Shown here piece after piece: positions 1 through 9,424 of a stretch of 38,686 bases of DNA (position 1 is its first letter; each line of letters opens with the position of its first letter). Origin of the DNA: Acidimicrobiales bacterium (GTDB lineage Bacteria > Actinomycetota > Acidimicrobiia > Acidimicrobiales > SHLQ01); the NCBI GenBank assembly GCA_004282895.1, contig SHLQ01000008.1, positions 1-38,686 on the forward strand, written 5' to 3'. The notes beneath the pieces are model-generated. The model was not told the origin of the DNA and did no database searches. It saw only the letters and a program-made list of their open reading frames with translations. The position numbers and the translations under genes are program-made.

Positions 1-485
1 AGGTCGGCAATCTCGGCTCGTTTCTCCAACACGGAACGACGGCTGGCCTCGGTGGGATGGGCGGTGAAGACCGGCCGGTATTCCACGCGGTCGAGGCTGC
101 GTTGCATGCGCTCGGGCGCGACCCCGGCGGCTTTGGCCTTGGCGAACGTGTCGAGCAACTGCCCTGCGCCCTCGGTCTTCAAACGCAGCTCCTCAACGCG
201 GTGCACCTGTTCGGCCACGTTGGCGAGATGGAAGTAGATGGTAAACGCCCGAACCAGCAGGATGGCTTCGACGTCGGTGGCGGCCTCGACAGTCCGAGCC
301 AGCTCCTCACCGGCTTCGTCATCACCGTCGCGGGTGGCCTTGGCCAACGTGCGCACCTTCTCCACGAGCTCGAAGAACTCGACACTGACGTTTCGGCGAA
401 TCGAGTCGCCGAGCTGGGCGCCCAGGCGGCGAATGTCGTCGCGGAGGAGCTGATCAGGGATCAGTGGAGGTGGGATGGCGGACAT
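1..485 (-). CDS. ppc: Phosphoenolpyruvate carboxylase, N-terminal part (runs off window start)
   Basis: Minus-strand translation from ATG at 485: MSAIPPPLIPDQLLRDDIRRLGAQLGDSIRRNVSVEFFELVEK...YRPVFTAHPTEASRRSVLEKRAEIADL; the FTAHPTEA(S/T)RR motif is the PEPC catalytic His region. Confidence 0.93.
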   Translation of the reverse strand, partial: MSAIPPPLIPDQLLRDDIRRLGAQLGDSIRRNVSVEFFELVEKVRTLAKATRDGDDEAGEELARTVEAATDVEAILLVRAFTIYFHLANVAEQVHRVEELRLKTEGAGQLLDTFAKAKAAGVAPERMQRSLDRVEYRPVFTAHPTEASRRSVLEKRAEIAD

Positions 486-488
486 GAG

Positions 489-1394
489 TTAGCAGCCGCA
501 GGCGGCGTTCTCACCATGCGTCGCAATAGCGGCGTCGCGGTCGGCGTCGGATTGGTACTGCGGTGTATCGAGCCGTTCGGTGCGATGATCCACCAGCTCT
601 CTGGCCTCGTCGCGCCACGTTGGGTCGGGCCACTGCTGGGGCACCGGGATGATCGTTCCCGGCGCCGTGATCCCGTGGATTGCTTCGACCGCGGCACGGG
701 CGATTTCGAGCTGCCCCACAGGATCGTTGGGGCGACCGGAGGTATGACCCAACGGAAAGTCGGTGTACACGGCGCGGGCAGGGTTGGCCGATGCCGTGAT
801 GGTCCAGGCACTCGTCAGACACACCGTCGGGATTCCGGATGCTTCGATTTCTCGTGCGATCAGCCCCACGGACTGATGACAGACCGGTCAAACGGGCACC
901 AGCAGGGCGATGTCGGCGTCGAGTTCGTGACATCGGCTGACCAGCCCCGGAGTGAGTTGTTCACCAAGGCGACGCTGCGAGTAGATGCCGCCCATGAACG
1001 TGAGTGCGACGTCGGCGACCGAACCGATGACACCGTCGGCGGCGAGTGTGCGCAGCGCGGTTAGCGGAAGGACGACGTTGGGATCCTGGCGGGCGTGCGT
1101 CTGGTCGTAGGCGAAGTGGGTGACCCGCAGCTCCTCGTCTGGTGTGTCGACCGGAATCTCGCGATGGCCGACGTCGTCCTTGTGCGTGAAGGCGATGTCA
1201 CCGTGACGGTAGATACCACCCGAAGCCAACAGGACGACCTTGCTCTCGGCGAGAGGTTTGGTCGGTGCGACGAACGCGGATGGTTCGGTGTTCTCCGCCC
1301 ATCGGTAGGCCTGATAACCGAGCGCTTCGTAGGCTCGTTTCGTGACGTCGATGTAGTCGACGATGTCGATATCGGATGGTGGCGCAGTAGACAT
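489..1394 (-). CDS. GrdB-family (glycine/sarcosine/betaine reductase component B-like) probable selenoprotein; in-frame TGA at 888-890 read as Sec
   Basis: ORFs 888..1394 and 489..869 are in the same frame, separated only by TGA (890-888). Continuous translation ...DADIALLVPV-U-PVCHQSVGLIAREIEASGIPTVCLTSA... matches the GrdB-family pattern, with U/C-xx-C at this position. C-terminus ends ACGC. Confidence 0.82.
859..877 (-). promoter_or_regulatory. Candidate bacterial SECIS hairpin
   Basis: mRNA: UGA-CCGGUCUGUC-AUCAGUCC-GUG-GGGCUGAU. 8-bp stem (AUCAGUCC/GGGCUGAU, one U-G pair), apical loop GUG starting with G, 18 nt from the UGA. Confidence 0.65.
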
Positions 1395-1404
1395 GCGCTC
1401 AAAT

Positions 1405-2535
1405 CTAGGTTCTGCGAGCCTGCAAGACCACGTACGTGGTGTTCGATGCCACCACTTCGCCGTTTCCGAAGATCTTCTTCACCTTGGCGTGGTAACCGAG
1501 GTGGCGGTTGCCGACCACCCACAGTTCGCCGTCCACCTGAAGGGTGGCATAGGCGTCGACGAACATGTCCCAGGCAACCGCGTCACCCATGGACCGGTCG
1601 GAGTGAAACGGCGGGTTGGTGACAATGAGGTCGACCGAGTCGCGATCGACCGCGTTGACGAGACGGTCGATTGCGAGAAACTCGGCGGTGCGATCCGGGT
1701 AGTTCGCCGCCCAGGACTCCTCGGCCGAACGGAGCGCCCGATGCGACTCATCCGCAAAGACCAGTTCGGCATCGGGTATCTGCTTGGCCAGTGTCAACCC
1801 GATGATGCCGTTGCCGCAGCCGAGGTCGACGATGCGGGTGGGCCAATCGACGGCGCCCATCGACTGGAGCAGCATCTGCGTGCCGCCGTCGATCTTTTCT
1901 GCGGAGAACACACCCCCGTGGCTCGCGACGTCGAGCCCGGCGTAACGCCAGGCGCGGGGCCACGGGTTTCGTCCAATGTCCGAGGACGGGTCGACCGTGG
2001 CATGAATGAGTCGAGCCTTCTTCCGTGCGAGCGAGGTGCTGGTCGGTCCAACCAGCGACTCGAACAGTTCCAGCGTCGAGGAGTGGATCGCCTTGGTCAT
2101 GCCCGCACCGAGAACAACCGTGTTCTCGGTAAGGAACGGGCGCAGCCGGCGAAGTTGGTCTTCGAGCTGGCCCAGGCTCTTCGGGATCTTCAGGATCAAT
2201 AGATCGATCTCGCCGTCGAGCTCGTCGAAGGAAGAACGCGATGCTCGGCCGGTCAGCCCGTTTCGTTCGAGGTTTGCCGAACGGCCGATGCGGGCGTTCT
2301 CGGAGTCGGATACGTCAACCGGCTGATGATCCGCCAGGACAACACCCAGGGCACCAAACGCGTCGTTCACGATCGCGATGCGGGAATCGGGCCCGAGATC
2401 GAGCTCGGCGACGTGCTCAAGTACGTATTCGTCGGCGGCATCCCAGCCGCGGAGCTGGCTCTTGGCGCGGTGGGGATGGCGGTGGATCTCGGCCGTTCGT
2501 TGCGGCGCGACCAGAGTGGTGAGTGAATCGGTCAT
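1405..2535 (-). CDS. rlmG: RlmG/RsmC-like rRNA (guanine-N2)-methyltransferase
   Basis: C-terminal MTase with VDLGCGNGIIGLTLAKQIPDAELVFADES and VTNPPFHSDRSMGDAVAWDMF (NPPFH motif); divergent N-terminal MTase-like domain. Confidence 0.8.
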   Translation of the reverse strand: MTDSLTTLVAPQRTAEIHRHPHRAKSQLRGWDAADEYVLEHVAELDLGPDSRIAIVNDAFGALGVVLADHQPVDVSDSENARIGRSANLERNGLTGRASRSSFDELDGEIDLLILKIPKSLGQLEDQLRRLRPFLTENTVVLGAGMTKAIHSSTLELFESLVGPTSTSLARKKARLIHATVDPSSDIGRNPWPRAWRYAGLDVASHGGVFSAEKIDGGTQMLLQSMGAVDWPTRIVDLGCGNGIIGLTLAKQIPDAELVFADESHRALRSAEESWAANYPDRTAEFLAIDRLVNAVDRDSVDLIVTNPPFHSDRSMGDAVAWDMFVDAYATLQVDGELWVVGNRHLGYHAKVKKIFGNGEVVASNTTYVVLQARRT

Positions 2536-2537
2536 CG

Positions 2538-3527
2538 TCAGTGGGGCGGTGTCGATTCGATGCGCCGCAGCGCCTCATCGAAGTCACTTGGTAGAAGAGT
2601 GCTCACGGTGCTCTTGTCGAGGTGGCCCACGGCGCCGTCACCGGCGAGACGCACGGCCTGACTGTTGATCGCATGTTCGAAGAGGTTCCGGGCGTAGCGT
2701 GCATTGCCGAACTGCTCGTTGCGATTCGCCCGAGTGAGAATCCGCATCAGCGTCTTCTCGCAGGTCGGATCGAGTGTGTATTCGGCCTCGGCGACCATCT
2801 TGTCGGTGATGGCCACCAGCTCGTCGGTGGAATAGTCGGGGAAGTTGATCTCGCGGGCGAAACGGGAACGCAGACCGGGGTTGGAGCGAAGAAAGTCATT
2901 CATCAACCTCGGATAGCCGGCGACGATAACAACCAGCCGGTCGCGGTAGTCCTCCATCCGTTTGATGAGCGTTTCGATCGCTTCGCGGCCAAAGTCGTTC
3001 GTGACGTGGTGACCGGGGGGCGAGAGTGCGTACGCCTCGTCGATGAACAACACGCCGTCGAGTGCACGTTTCACCGCCTTGTTCGTCTTGTTGGCCGTAT
3101 GCCCGACGTATTTGCCGACAAGGCCGGCCCGGTCAACCTCGACCAGATGGCCCTTCTTCAGGAGTCCCAACGCGCCGTACATCTCCCCCAGCAGCCGGGC
3201 CACGGTTGTCTTGCCTGTGCCCGGGTTGCCGAGAAACACGAGGTGCTGGCTCGTTGGGACCTCCGCCAGGCCATGATGCTGGCGCTGGGCCTGAATCTGT
3301 AGGAAGGCGATCTGGGTTCGCACCTGCTCCTTCACCGTTCGCAACCCAACGAGCGAGTCGAGTTCGGCGTGGAGCTCCTCCAGCGGCCGCGGCGCACCGG
3401 TGAGGGCGGTGGTCGGAAGACCCATGTTGCCGAGGCGTTCGTCGAGCCCACGATCGACCGCGGTTTGGCGCGCCTGCTCACTGGCCTGTTTCAGGCGCTC
3501 TTTGAACGCATCACCTCGGGAAACCAC
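2538..3527 (-). CDS. AAA+ ATPase, SpoVK/CbbX-like
   Basis: Walker [21 protein letters not shown], Walker [31 protein letters not shown]; CbbX/SpoVK/EccA-type AAA core. Confidence 0.88.
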   Translation of the reverse strand: MVSRGDAFKERLKQASEQARQTAVDRGLDERLGNMGLPTTALTGAPRPLEELHAELDSLVGLRTVKEQVRTQIAFLQIQAQRQHHGLAEVPTSQHLVFLGNPGTGKTTVARLLGEMYGALGLLKKGHLVEVDRAGLVGKYVGHTANKTNKAVKRALDGVLFIDEAYALSPPGHHVTNDFGREAIETLIKRMEDYRDRLVVIVAGYPRLMNDFLRSNPGLRSRFAREINFPDYSTDELVAITDKMVAEAEYTLDPTCEKTLMRILTRANRNEQFGNARYARNLFEHAINSQAVRLAGDGAVGHLDKSTVSTLLPSDFDEALRRIESTPPH

Positions 3528-3563
3528 AGGAAGAACGGTAACGCGCCCTCCCGACGAAACGTG

Positions 3564-3695
3564 TCACGCCCCGTCGTACAAGACCCATATGGCCACCGTA
3601 CACAGGGCGCCCGTCTGCACCTCATGCAGATCGTTCGGGTGGTTGTGGACGACCTCGCCCACGGAATGCTGCCGGAACTCGGTGATGCTGGCCAC
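3564..3695 (-). CDS. Small hypothetical protein (~43 aa), GTG start
   Basis: VASITEFRQHSVGEVVHNHPNDLHEVQTGALCTVAIWVLYDGA; fills the gap between two genes, no family recognised. Confidence 0.25.
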   Translation of the reverse strand: MASITEFRQHSVGEVVHNHPNDLHEVQTGALCTVAIWVLYDGA

Positions 3696-3716
3696 GGGCT
3701 CAGCGTAAACTGCGGC

Positions 3717-4607
3717 ATGACCTCCGTAACGATTCTCGATGGCGGAATGGGCAAAGAGTTGCTGCGCATAGGTGCGCCCTTTGCCCAGCCCGAGTGGTCT
3801 GCGTTGGCGCTTCTCGAAGAGCCGACGTGGGTGCTCGCTGCACACAACAACTTCATCGATGCCGGCGCCGAAATCATCATCACGAACACCTATGCCGTCG
3901 TTCCGCCCCACATCGGCGCCGAACGGTTCGCGGCGCGCGGCGCCGAGCTGGCGGAACTCGCCGCATCGATCGCCCGCCAAGCCGCAGACGAGGCCGACCG
4001 GCCGATTCTCGTCGCCGGCTCGCTGCCGCCGCTGTTCGAGTCATATTCACCCGAGAACTTCAACGCCGACGAAGCCCCGGCGTTGTATGAGGTTCTGGTC
4101 ACTGCCCAACTCCCCCACGTCGACGTGTGGTTGGGGGAAACAATCAGCTCGCTCGCCGAATACGAGGCGGTCCGCGACGCGGTCGCCCACACGGGGATGG
4201 ACCTCTGGGTTGCATTCACCGTTGACGATGACGTCGATCCTGGAGTCGCCCGATTGCGATCCGGCGAATCGATGGCCGACATGGTCAAGGCGGTCAGAGA
4301 TGACGTCTCCACGATCATGATCAACTGCTCGCAGCCCGAACGGTTCGACGATGCTCTCCGCGAGGTGTTCGCCGCACTCGGCGACAACCCGGAAGGAATC
4401 GTCGTCGGTGCCTACGCCAATGCGTTCGTCGACAAGGAGACGGGCTACGCCTCGAACGAGGTGGTGCTCGAACACCGCGGCGACCTCACGCCGGAACGGT
4501 ACGTCGAGTTCGTCCAGGGTTGGGTCGACATGGGCGTGTCGATCGTCGGTGGGTGTTGTGGCATCACCCCGGACCACATCGAAGCGCTCGACGACGAGTT
4601 CGGTTGA
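3717..4607 (+). CDS. Homocysteine S-methyltransferase family protein
   Basis: MTSVTILDGGMGKELLRIG... ITNTYAVVPPHIG ...VGGCCGITPDHIEAL; GGCCG zinc-binding Cys motif. Confidence 0.88.
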   Translation: MTSVTILDGGMGKELLRIGAPFAQPEWSALALLEEPTWVLAAHNNFIDAGAEIIITNTYAVVPPHIGAERFAARGAELAELAASIARQAADEADRPILVAGSLPPLFESYSPENFNADEAPALYEVLVTAQLPHVDVWLGETISSLAEYEAVRDAVAHTGMDLWVAFTVDDDVDPGVARLRSGESMADMVKAVRDDVSTIMINCSQPERFDDALREVFAALGDNPEGIVVGAYANAFVDKETGYASNEVVLEHRGDLTPERYVEFVQGWVDMGVSIVGGCCGITPDHIEALDDEFG

Positions 4608-4608
4608 G

Positions 4609-5046
4609 CTAGGACTCCGGTCCGACGATCTCCACCGCAGCTCCCGTCTGTTCGCGGAGCGCATCGACGAGTTCATCGATCGATTGGCGTCGCGCCGCCC
4701 GGGGGTCGGTTGGTAGCGGTGCGCCGAGCAGGATGAGTTGCGAGCCGGCATCCTGCACGACGGCCACGATGATTTCTTCGACGTCGCCTTGACGGATGTC
4801 GATGATCGGCTGAACAGCGACCTCGGTCTGCAGATTGACCATCCGCAGCTGCGCATGGAGCAGCCAGTCGAGCTCGGACCGGACGGCCTCGGCCAACGCT
4901 GGGCTGAGCTCGCCGAACTGATCGTCGTCGAGAATCGCCAGGTAGCGAAGTTTCTGTCCGGCCTCACCCGCGCGGTCCACGGCTGCGCGAACCGCTTCCC
5001 CCTGGCCGGTGCCGCCCCAGCTCACGTACACAACTTCGCCACCCAT
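4609..5046 (-). CDS. Universal stress protein-like protein
   Basis: UspA-like fold pattern MGGEVVYVSWGGTGQGEAVRAAVDRAGEAGQKLRYLAILDD...; stop overlaps the antiporter region. Confidence 0.5.
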   Translation of the reverse strand: MGGEVVYVSWGGTGQGEAVRAAVDRAGEAGQKLRYLAILDDDQFGELSPALAEAVRSELDWLLHAQLRMVNLQTEVAVQPIIDIRQGDVEEIIVAVVQDAGSQLILLGAPLPTDPRAARRQSIDELVDALREQTGAAVEIVGPES

Positions 5047-6719
5047 CAGTGCGGCCCTTCCTCGCGGGAGTGGACGTCAGGGAACACCGAGTCGGATTCC
5101 CAGCGCTCCTCGAGCAACTCGAGTGCCGCCACCCGGTGGTCGAGGTCGACGGAGAGCTCATGCACAACCTCGGACGACGCCAGTCCCCGACGGCCAAGAT
5201 CAAGCAGCGCGCTCTGCTCCGCCAGCAAGGCGTCGCGTCGGGCAGCCACGAGCATCGAGATCTCTAGCTCGGGGTGGGAGACGAAGTGTTGTCCGAGGTG
5301 TTCGGTGTTCTCTTCGATCTGTTCGTCGTAGGTCTGCGTCATGGCGTCGGCCATCTCGCGGAACAACACTCCTTCGTGGCCGAGACGCTCGAGTTCACGC
5401 CGGCCGGCTCGGCGAGCGTAGATCAGCGCCTGATGTCGCTGCTGGTCTTCTTCGCTGGCCGATTTACCGCTGAGGCCTAGCCTGCTGATCAGGGTGCCGA
5501 TCGTGGTTCCCTGCACGATCAGCGTGAACAACACGACACCGAAGGTCATGAGCTTGATGGTCTCGCCCACCTCCTCAGTGAACGCGGGAGACTCCGCGAG
5601 CGTCAACGCAAGCGCGAGGCTGATGGCACCGCGCAATCCACCCCAGAACGCCACGTGGCGGTATTCCACTGGGACCTTGCGATCCTTTTGGATCAGACCG
5701 TGCAACCAGTTGATGCCGTACACCAGCATCAGCCGGATCACCAGGACGACGCCGATGGCAATGGCGATGTCGGGGATGTCGGTGCTGAGATCGGTGACGT
5801 CGATTTGGATCCCGATCAGCAGGAAGATGAACGAGTTCACGAGGAAGGTCAACAACTCCCAGAAACTCTCGAGCGACACCCGCGTGGAAGGCGACGTGTT
5901 GTTCAAGCCGATGTTCCCCACCATCAATCCGGCGGCTACGACGGCGAGAATGCCGCTCAGGTGCAGGTCTTCGATGCCGAAGATCGTGCCGAAGCTTTCC
6001 GCCACGACGTAGCTGCCGTAGGCCAACGCCAGCGTGGTTGACGTTTCGATGAGTGGATCGTCGACGGCTTCGAGGATCAGCTCGGAGACGATGTAGCCGA
6101 GGGTAAGGCCGACGGCCAGGCCGCCCAAGCCGACGATGAAGAACTCCTCGATACCGTGCCCCCAGGTCAACGTCTCGCCGGCGGCGGCAGCACCGAGAGC
6201 AAGATTGAAGATCACCACGGCGACTGCATCGTTGAAGAGCGACTCACCCTCCACGAGGACCGCGAGGCGTTTGTTCACCCCGAGCGACTTGAAGAGCGCG
6301 ATCACGGCCACCGGGTCGGTGGCGGAGATCAGTGCACCGAACGCGAGCGCCGCCAGCCACGGCAGGCCGACCCAATCCCGCATGGCGTAGCCGACGAGGA
6401 AAGTTCCAATGAGCGTCCCGCCAATGGCAATCATCAGGATCGGGCCCAAGTCCGCCTTCAAACGTGGCCACGGCAGGTGAAGTACGGCTTCGAACAGCAA
6501 CGGCGGTACGAGAATGCCGAGGATCAGCTCACTGGAGATATCGAGGTCGATGAAGTCGGGGAAGAATGCAAGGACCAGTCCGACGACGACCAGCGCGACC
6601 GTGAACGGCACCTTGATCCGACGTACGAGCAGTGCAATTCCTGCGGCCACGGCGAGCAGGATGACGACCGACAGCTCCTGTTCGAGAATGGAGGAGGATT
6701 CGGCAGCCAACGTCGTCAT
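5046..6719 (-). CDS. Na+/H+ antiporter, CPA1 (NhaP-like) family
   Basis: Multi-TM protein with FGALISATDPVAVIALFKSLGVNKRLAVLVEGESLFNDAVAVVIF; canonical CPA1 ND signature. Confidence 0.93.
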   Translation of the reverse strand: MTTLAAESSSILEQELSVVILLAVAAGIALLVRRIKVPFTVALVVVGLVLAFFPDFIDLDISSELILGILVPPLLFEAVLHLPWPRLKADLGPILMIAIGGTLIGTFLVGYAMRDWVGLPWLAALAFGALISATDPVAVIALFKSLGVNKRLAVLVEGESLFNDAVAVVIFNLALGAAAAGETLTWGHGIEEFFIVGLGGLAVGLTLGYIVSELILEAVDDPLIETSTTLALAYGSYVVAESFGTIFGIEDLHLSGILAVVAAGLMVGNIGLNNTSPSTRVSLESFWELLTFLVNSFIFLLIGIQIDVTDLSTDIPDIAIAIGVVLVIRLMLVYGINWLHGLIQKDRKVPVEYRHVAFWGGLRGAISLALALTLAESPAFTEEVGETIKLMTFGVVLFTLIVQGTTIGTLISRLGLSGKSASEEDQQRHQALIYARRAGRRELERLGHEGVLFREMADAMTQTYDEQIEENTEHLGQHFVSHPELEISMLVAARRDALLAEQSALLDLGRRGLASSEVVHELSVDLDHRVAALELLEERWESDSVFPDVHSREEGPH

Positions 6720-6774
6720 GACGACCCGAGGCTATTCGCTCGTGATGTGCACACTGGGGACGTAGCGTGGCCGG

Positions 6775-7194
6775 GTGACGAGTGACGAGCCACAGTCGGT
6801 TGAGGACGCCGGGCGAGATGCAATCGTGCGGTTCATCCGTGCGTTGCATCCCGAGGTCACCACGGACGGCCAGACCGCGTCCGCCGTATTCGACCCTCAC
6901 CCCGAGCACCGGGGTGCTCCCGAATGGGTGCACGGCGGCTATCTGGCGACCGTGCTCGACCATTTCCTGGCTCGTTTGGCGAGTGCGGCGCTCGACTCGA
7001 AGGTCGCCACCGGAACGCTCGACCTGCGGTACCGCCAGCCGGTGTTGTTGCACGGCGGGCCCTACGACGTTCGGGGAACGGCCAAACAACCTGGTCATCG
7101 AACCGTGAAGGTTCATGGCCAGATCCTTGGCGCCGACGGTCAGGTGTTCACCGAAGCCCACGGACTCTTCGTCGCGGTACAGCGTCCAAGCTAG
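6775..7194 (+). CDS. PaaI-family / hotdog thioesterase
   Basis: PEWVHGGYLATVLDHFLARLASAALDSKVATGTLDLRYRQPVLLHG; hotdog-fold signature. Confidence 0.8.
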   Translation: MTSDEPQSVEDAGRDAIVRFIRALHPEVTTDGQTASAVFDPHPEHRGAPEWVHGGYLATVLDHFLARLASAALDSKVATGTLDLRYRQPVLLHGGPYDVRGTAKQPGHRTVKVHGQILGADGQVFTEAHGLFVAVQRPS

Positions 7195-7865
7195 AGGTGC
7201 TTCAGCGCTTCCCGCTTGGTCAGGCCGCTCAGCATGTCCGCGTTGTCCTCGACGTAGGCACGGACCGCATCGGGATCGACACGTGCGTACTGGCGGAGCG
7301 CCCAACCAAGTGCTTTTCGGATGAAGAACTCGGTGTCGCCACCACGTTTGTCGGCGTAGGAGAACAGTCGGTCACCGTCCGTCCGTTCCTTGTAACCCAA
7401 CTGGTGCAGGATGGCGCTGCGGGCAACCCAGTGGTTGTCATCATCGATCCACTCGTCCATCACGGCCGAGAGCTCGGGATGGCTGGTCACCATGGTGCCA
7501 ACAGTCCAGGGCCCCAGTGAGTCGATCGTGTCCCACCACGATTTAGTCTCGATCCGCGCACGAACCCGGGGAAGGTGTTTCGGTTCCAGCTCCTTCGCGC
7601 CGGCCCGCAGCACGTCCATGGCGCAGTACTGAAACTCCCGCTCGTTCTCCTCCCAGCACTCCTCCGCGAACGTCAGCAGGTCTTCCGCCTCCGCCGACTT
7701 TCCTTGGGTGATCCACGGCTTGTTCGCCCTGCGCCGCTCCGGCGAATTCAGTCCGAGGTACTCGAACTGGTCCCGCATGTACCCCCGCATACCCGCAGCC
7801 TTCTCGGGGTTCCGCTGCAGTTCGAGAACGGCTCGCAGCTCCGGGACGGACCCGGCAAGGGTCAC
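7191..7865 (-). CDS. DNA alkylation repair protein (AlkD-like HEAT-repeat)
   Basis: MRGYMRDQFEYLGLNSPERR...KSWWDTIDSLGPWTVGTM...NHWVARSAILHQLGYKERTD...FFIRKALGWALRQYARVDPDAVRAYVE. Confidence 0.9.
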   Translation of the reverse strand: MTLAGSVPELRAVLELQRNPEKAAGMRGYMRDQFEYLGLNSPERRRANKPWITQGKSAEAEDLLTFAEECWEENEREFQYCAMDVLRAGAKELEPKHLPRVRARIETKSWWDTIDSLGPWTVGTMVTSHPELSAVMDEWIDDDNHWVARSAILHQLGYKERTDGDRLFSYADKRGGDTEFFIRKALGWALRQYARVDPDAVRAYVEDNADMLSGLTKREALKHL

Positions 7866-8137
7866 TGCTCCTCGACCTGCGCCTCGCCTCGAGCTTCGAT
7901 GAGCTCGTTGTACGCCTTCAAGGCTTTGCGATGCGACTTGGCACCAGAGCCAAGAACACCACCGGTACGAGCCTTCTTGGCGGCGTCCTCCACCGCATGA
8001 AGCAGGTCGACGAACTCGTCATCGGGCCCGGCGCTTCGTAGCGCTTCGATAGCAACATAGAGGTCCCCGAGTGATTCCTTCGCCGATGCGAATTCCTTGT
8101 CGACCTTGTTGCGAGCGTTCTGCAGTTCCTCATCCAT
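7862..8137 (-). CDS. Hypothetical protein, 91 aa, helical
   Basis: ORF overlaps alkD-like start by 4 nt; no family recognised. Confidence 0.55.
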   Translation of the reverse strand: MDEELQNARNKVDKEFASAKESLGDLYVAIEALRSAGPDDEFVDLLHAVEDAAKKARTGGVLGSGAKSHRKALKAYNELIEARGEAQVEEQ

Positions 8138-8205
8138 ACCCCAACTCTAGAGCCCGGAAGCGTGCAAGGATGAGGCGATACGCGCTTCGCGAAAGGACGC
8201 CAACG

Positions 8206-9423
8206 ATGCCAAGTGCCTTTTTCCATCCCTTCGGAAATCCCGCTCAACCCGAAGAGGAACTGATCAACCTCGTGCGCGCCGAGGGTTCAACCGTGTGGGA
8301 CGACCAGGGCAAGGCGTACATCGACGGCCTGGCCAGCCTTTGGTTGTGTCAGATCGGGCACGGCCGACGCGACATGGTCGATGCGATCACCACCCAGATG
8401 GAATCCCTGATCACGTACAACACCTTTCCGCCGTTTACGAACGATGTCGCCGCACGCGCAGCCGATGCTGTCGCTGAGGTCTCGCCAATGCCCGAGGGGC
8501 GTGTGTTCTTTGGATGCTCCGGCTCCGAAGCCATCGACACCGCGCTCAAGATCGCCCGACTGGTGCAACAACGCCGCGGCAATCACGACAAACAGATCAT
8601 CATCAAACGCACCCGGGGGTACCACGGCACGAACTACGGCGGCACGTCCGCTCAGGGCATCGCGCCCAACCGTGAGGGCTGGGGCGACCTCGTGCCCCAC
8701 TTCCTGGAAGTGCCGGCGGACGACCTCGAAGCCATGGCCTCGATCTTCGTCGACCAGGGCGACAAGGTCGCTGCGGTCCTGACCGAACCACTGCAGGGTG
8801 CAGGCGGAGTGTTTCAGCCACCGGACGGTTACCTCCAAGGCTTGCGCCGTTTGTGTGATGACAACGATGCCCTACTCATTCACGATGAGGTCATCAACGG
8901 GTTCGGGCGAACCGGCGAGTGGTTCGGATCGCAGACCTACGGCGTCGTCCCTGATCTCATCACGTTCGCCAAGGGGGTCACCTCGGGATACATGCCGGTC
9001 TCCGGTGTGATCATCGGTCGACCGGTCGCGGATGAGCTGGAGGCGCAGAACGAGATGGTCCGAACGGGGTATACCTACTCCGGCCACCCGTCGTGCATGG
9101 CGGCCGTGCTCAAGAACATCGAGATCATCCGTGAGGAGGGTCTCGTGCAACGGGCAAATCACATCGGCGAGCAGATCTCCGGGGCGCTGGCGGCTTTGAG
9201 GGCCGATGGTGCCATCGAGGGATACGACGGCCGCGCCGGGGTGTGGGGCGTGGAGCTCGGCGACCGCGAAGCGACGCCGGTGCGCGACCGCATGCTCGAG
9301 CTCGGCGTGATCGCGCGCCCTGTCTACAGCCGACTGGCGATTTGTCCGCCGCTCGTCATCACCGACGAGGAGATCGGCCAGATGATGGATGTGATGGCCC
9401 AGGCTCTGGAGGACACCGCATAA
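8206..9423 (+). CDS. Class III aminotransferase
   Basis: FFGCSGSEAIDTALKIAR, LLIHDEVINGFGRTGEWFGSQTYGVVPDLITFAKGVTSGYMPVSGVI (PLP Lys region). Confidence 0.93.
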   Translation: MPSAFFHPFGNPAQPEEELINLVRAEGSTVWDDQGKAYIDGLASLWLCQIGHGRRDMVDAITTQMESLITYNTFPPFTNDVAARAADAVAEVSPMPEGRVFFGCSGSEAIDTALKIARLVQQRRGNHDKQIIIKRTRGYHGTNYGGTSAQGIAPNREGWGDLVPHFLEVPADDLEAMASIFVDQGDKVAAVLTEPLQGAGGVFQPPDGYLQGLRRLCDDNDALLIHDEVINGFGRTGEWFGSQTYGVVPDLITFAKGVTSGYMPVSGVIIGRPVADELEAQNEMVRTGYTYSGHPSCMAAVLKNIEIIREEGLVQRANHIGEQISGALAALRADGAIEGYDGRAGVWGVELGDREATPVRDRMLELGVIARPVYSRLAICPPLVITDEEIGQMMDVMAQALEDTA

Positions 9424-9424
9424 C

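Noticed and set aside
57-1064. 335-aa plus-strand ORF
   Set aside because: Antisense to the well-supported ppc start and GrdB-family gene; composition is typical of high-GC antisense reading frames and no family motif is present.
888-1394. Reading the GrdB-like gene as a pseudogene or as two separate genes
   Set aside because: Both halves are intact, in frame, and join at the exact family Sec/Cys position; a SECIS-compatible hairpin sits at the expected distance. Genome-wide sel genes still need checking.
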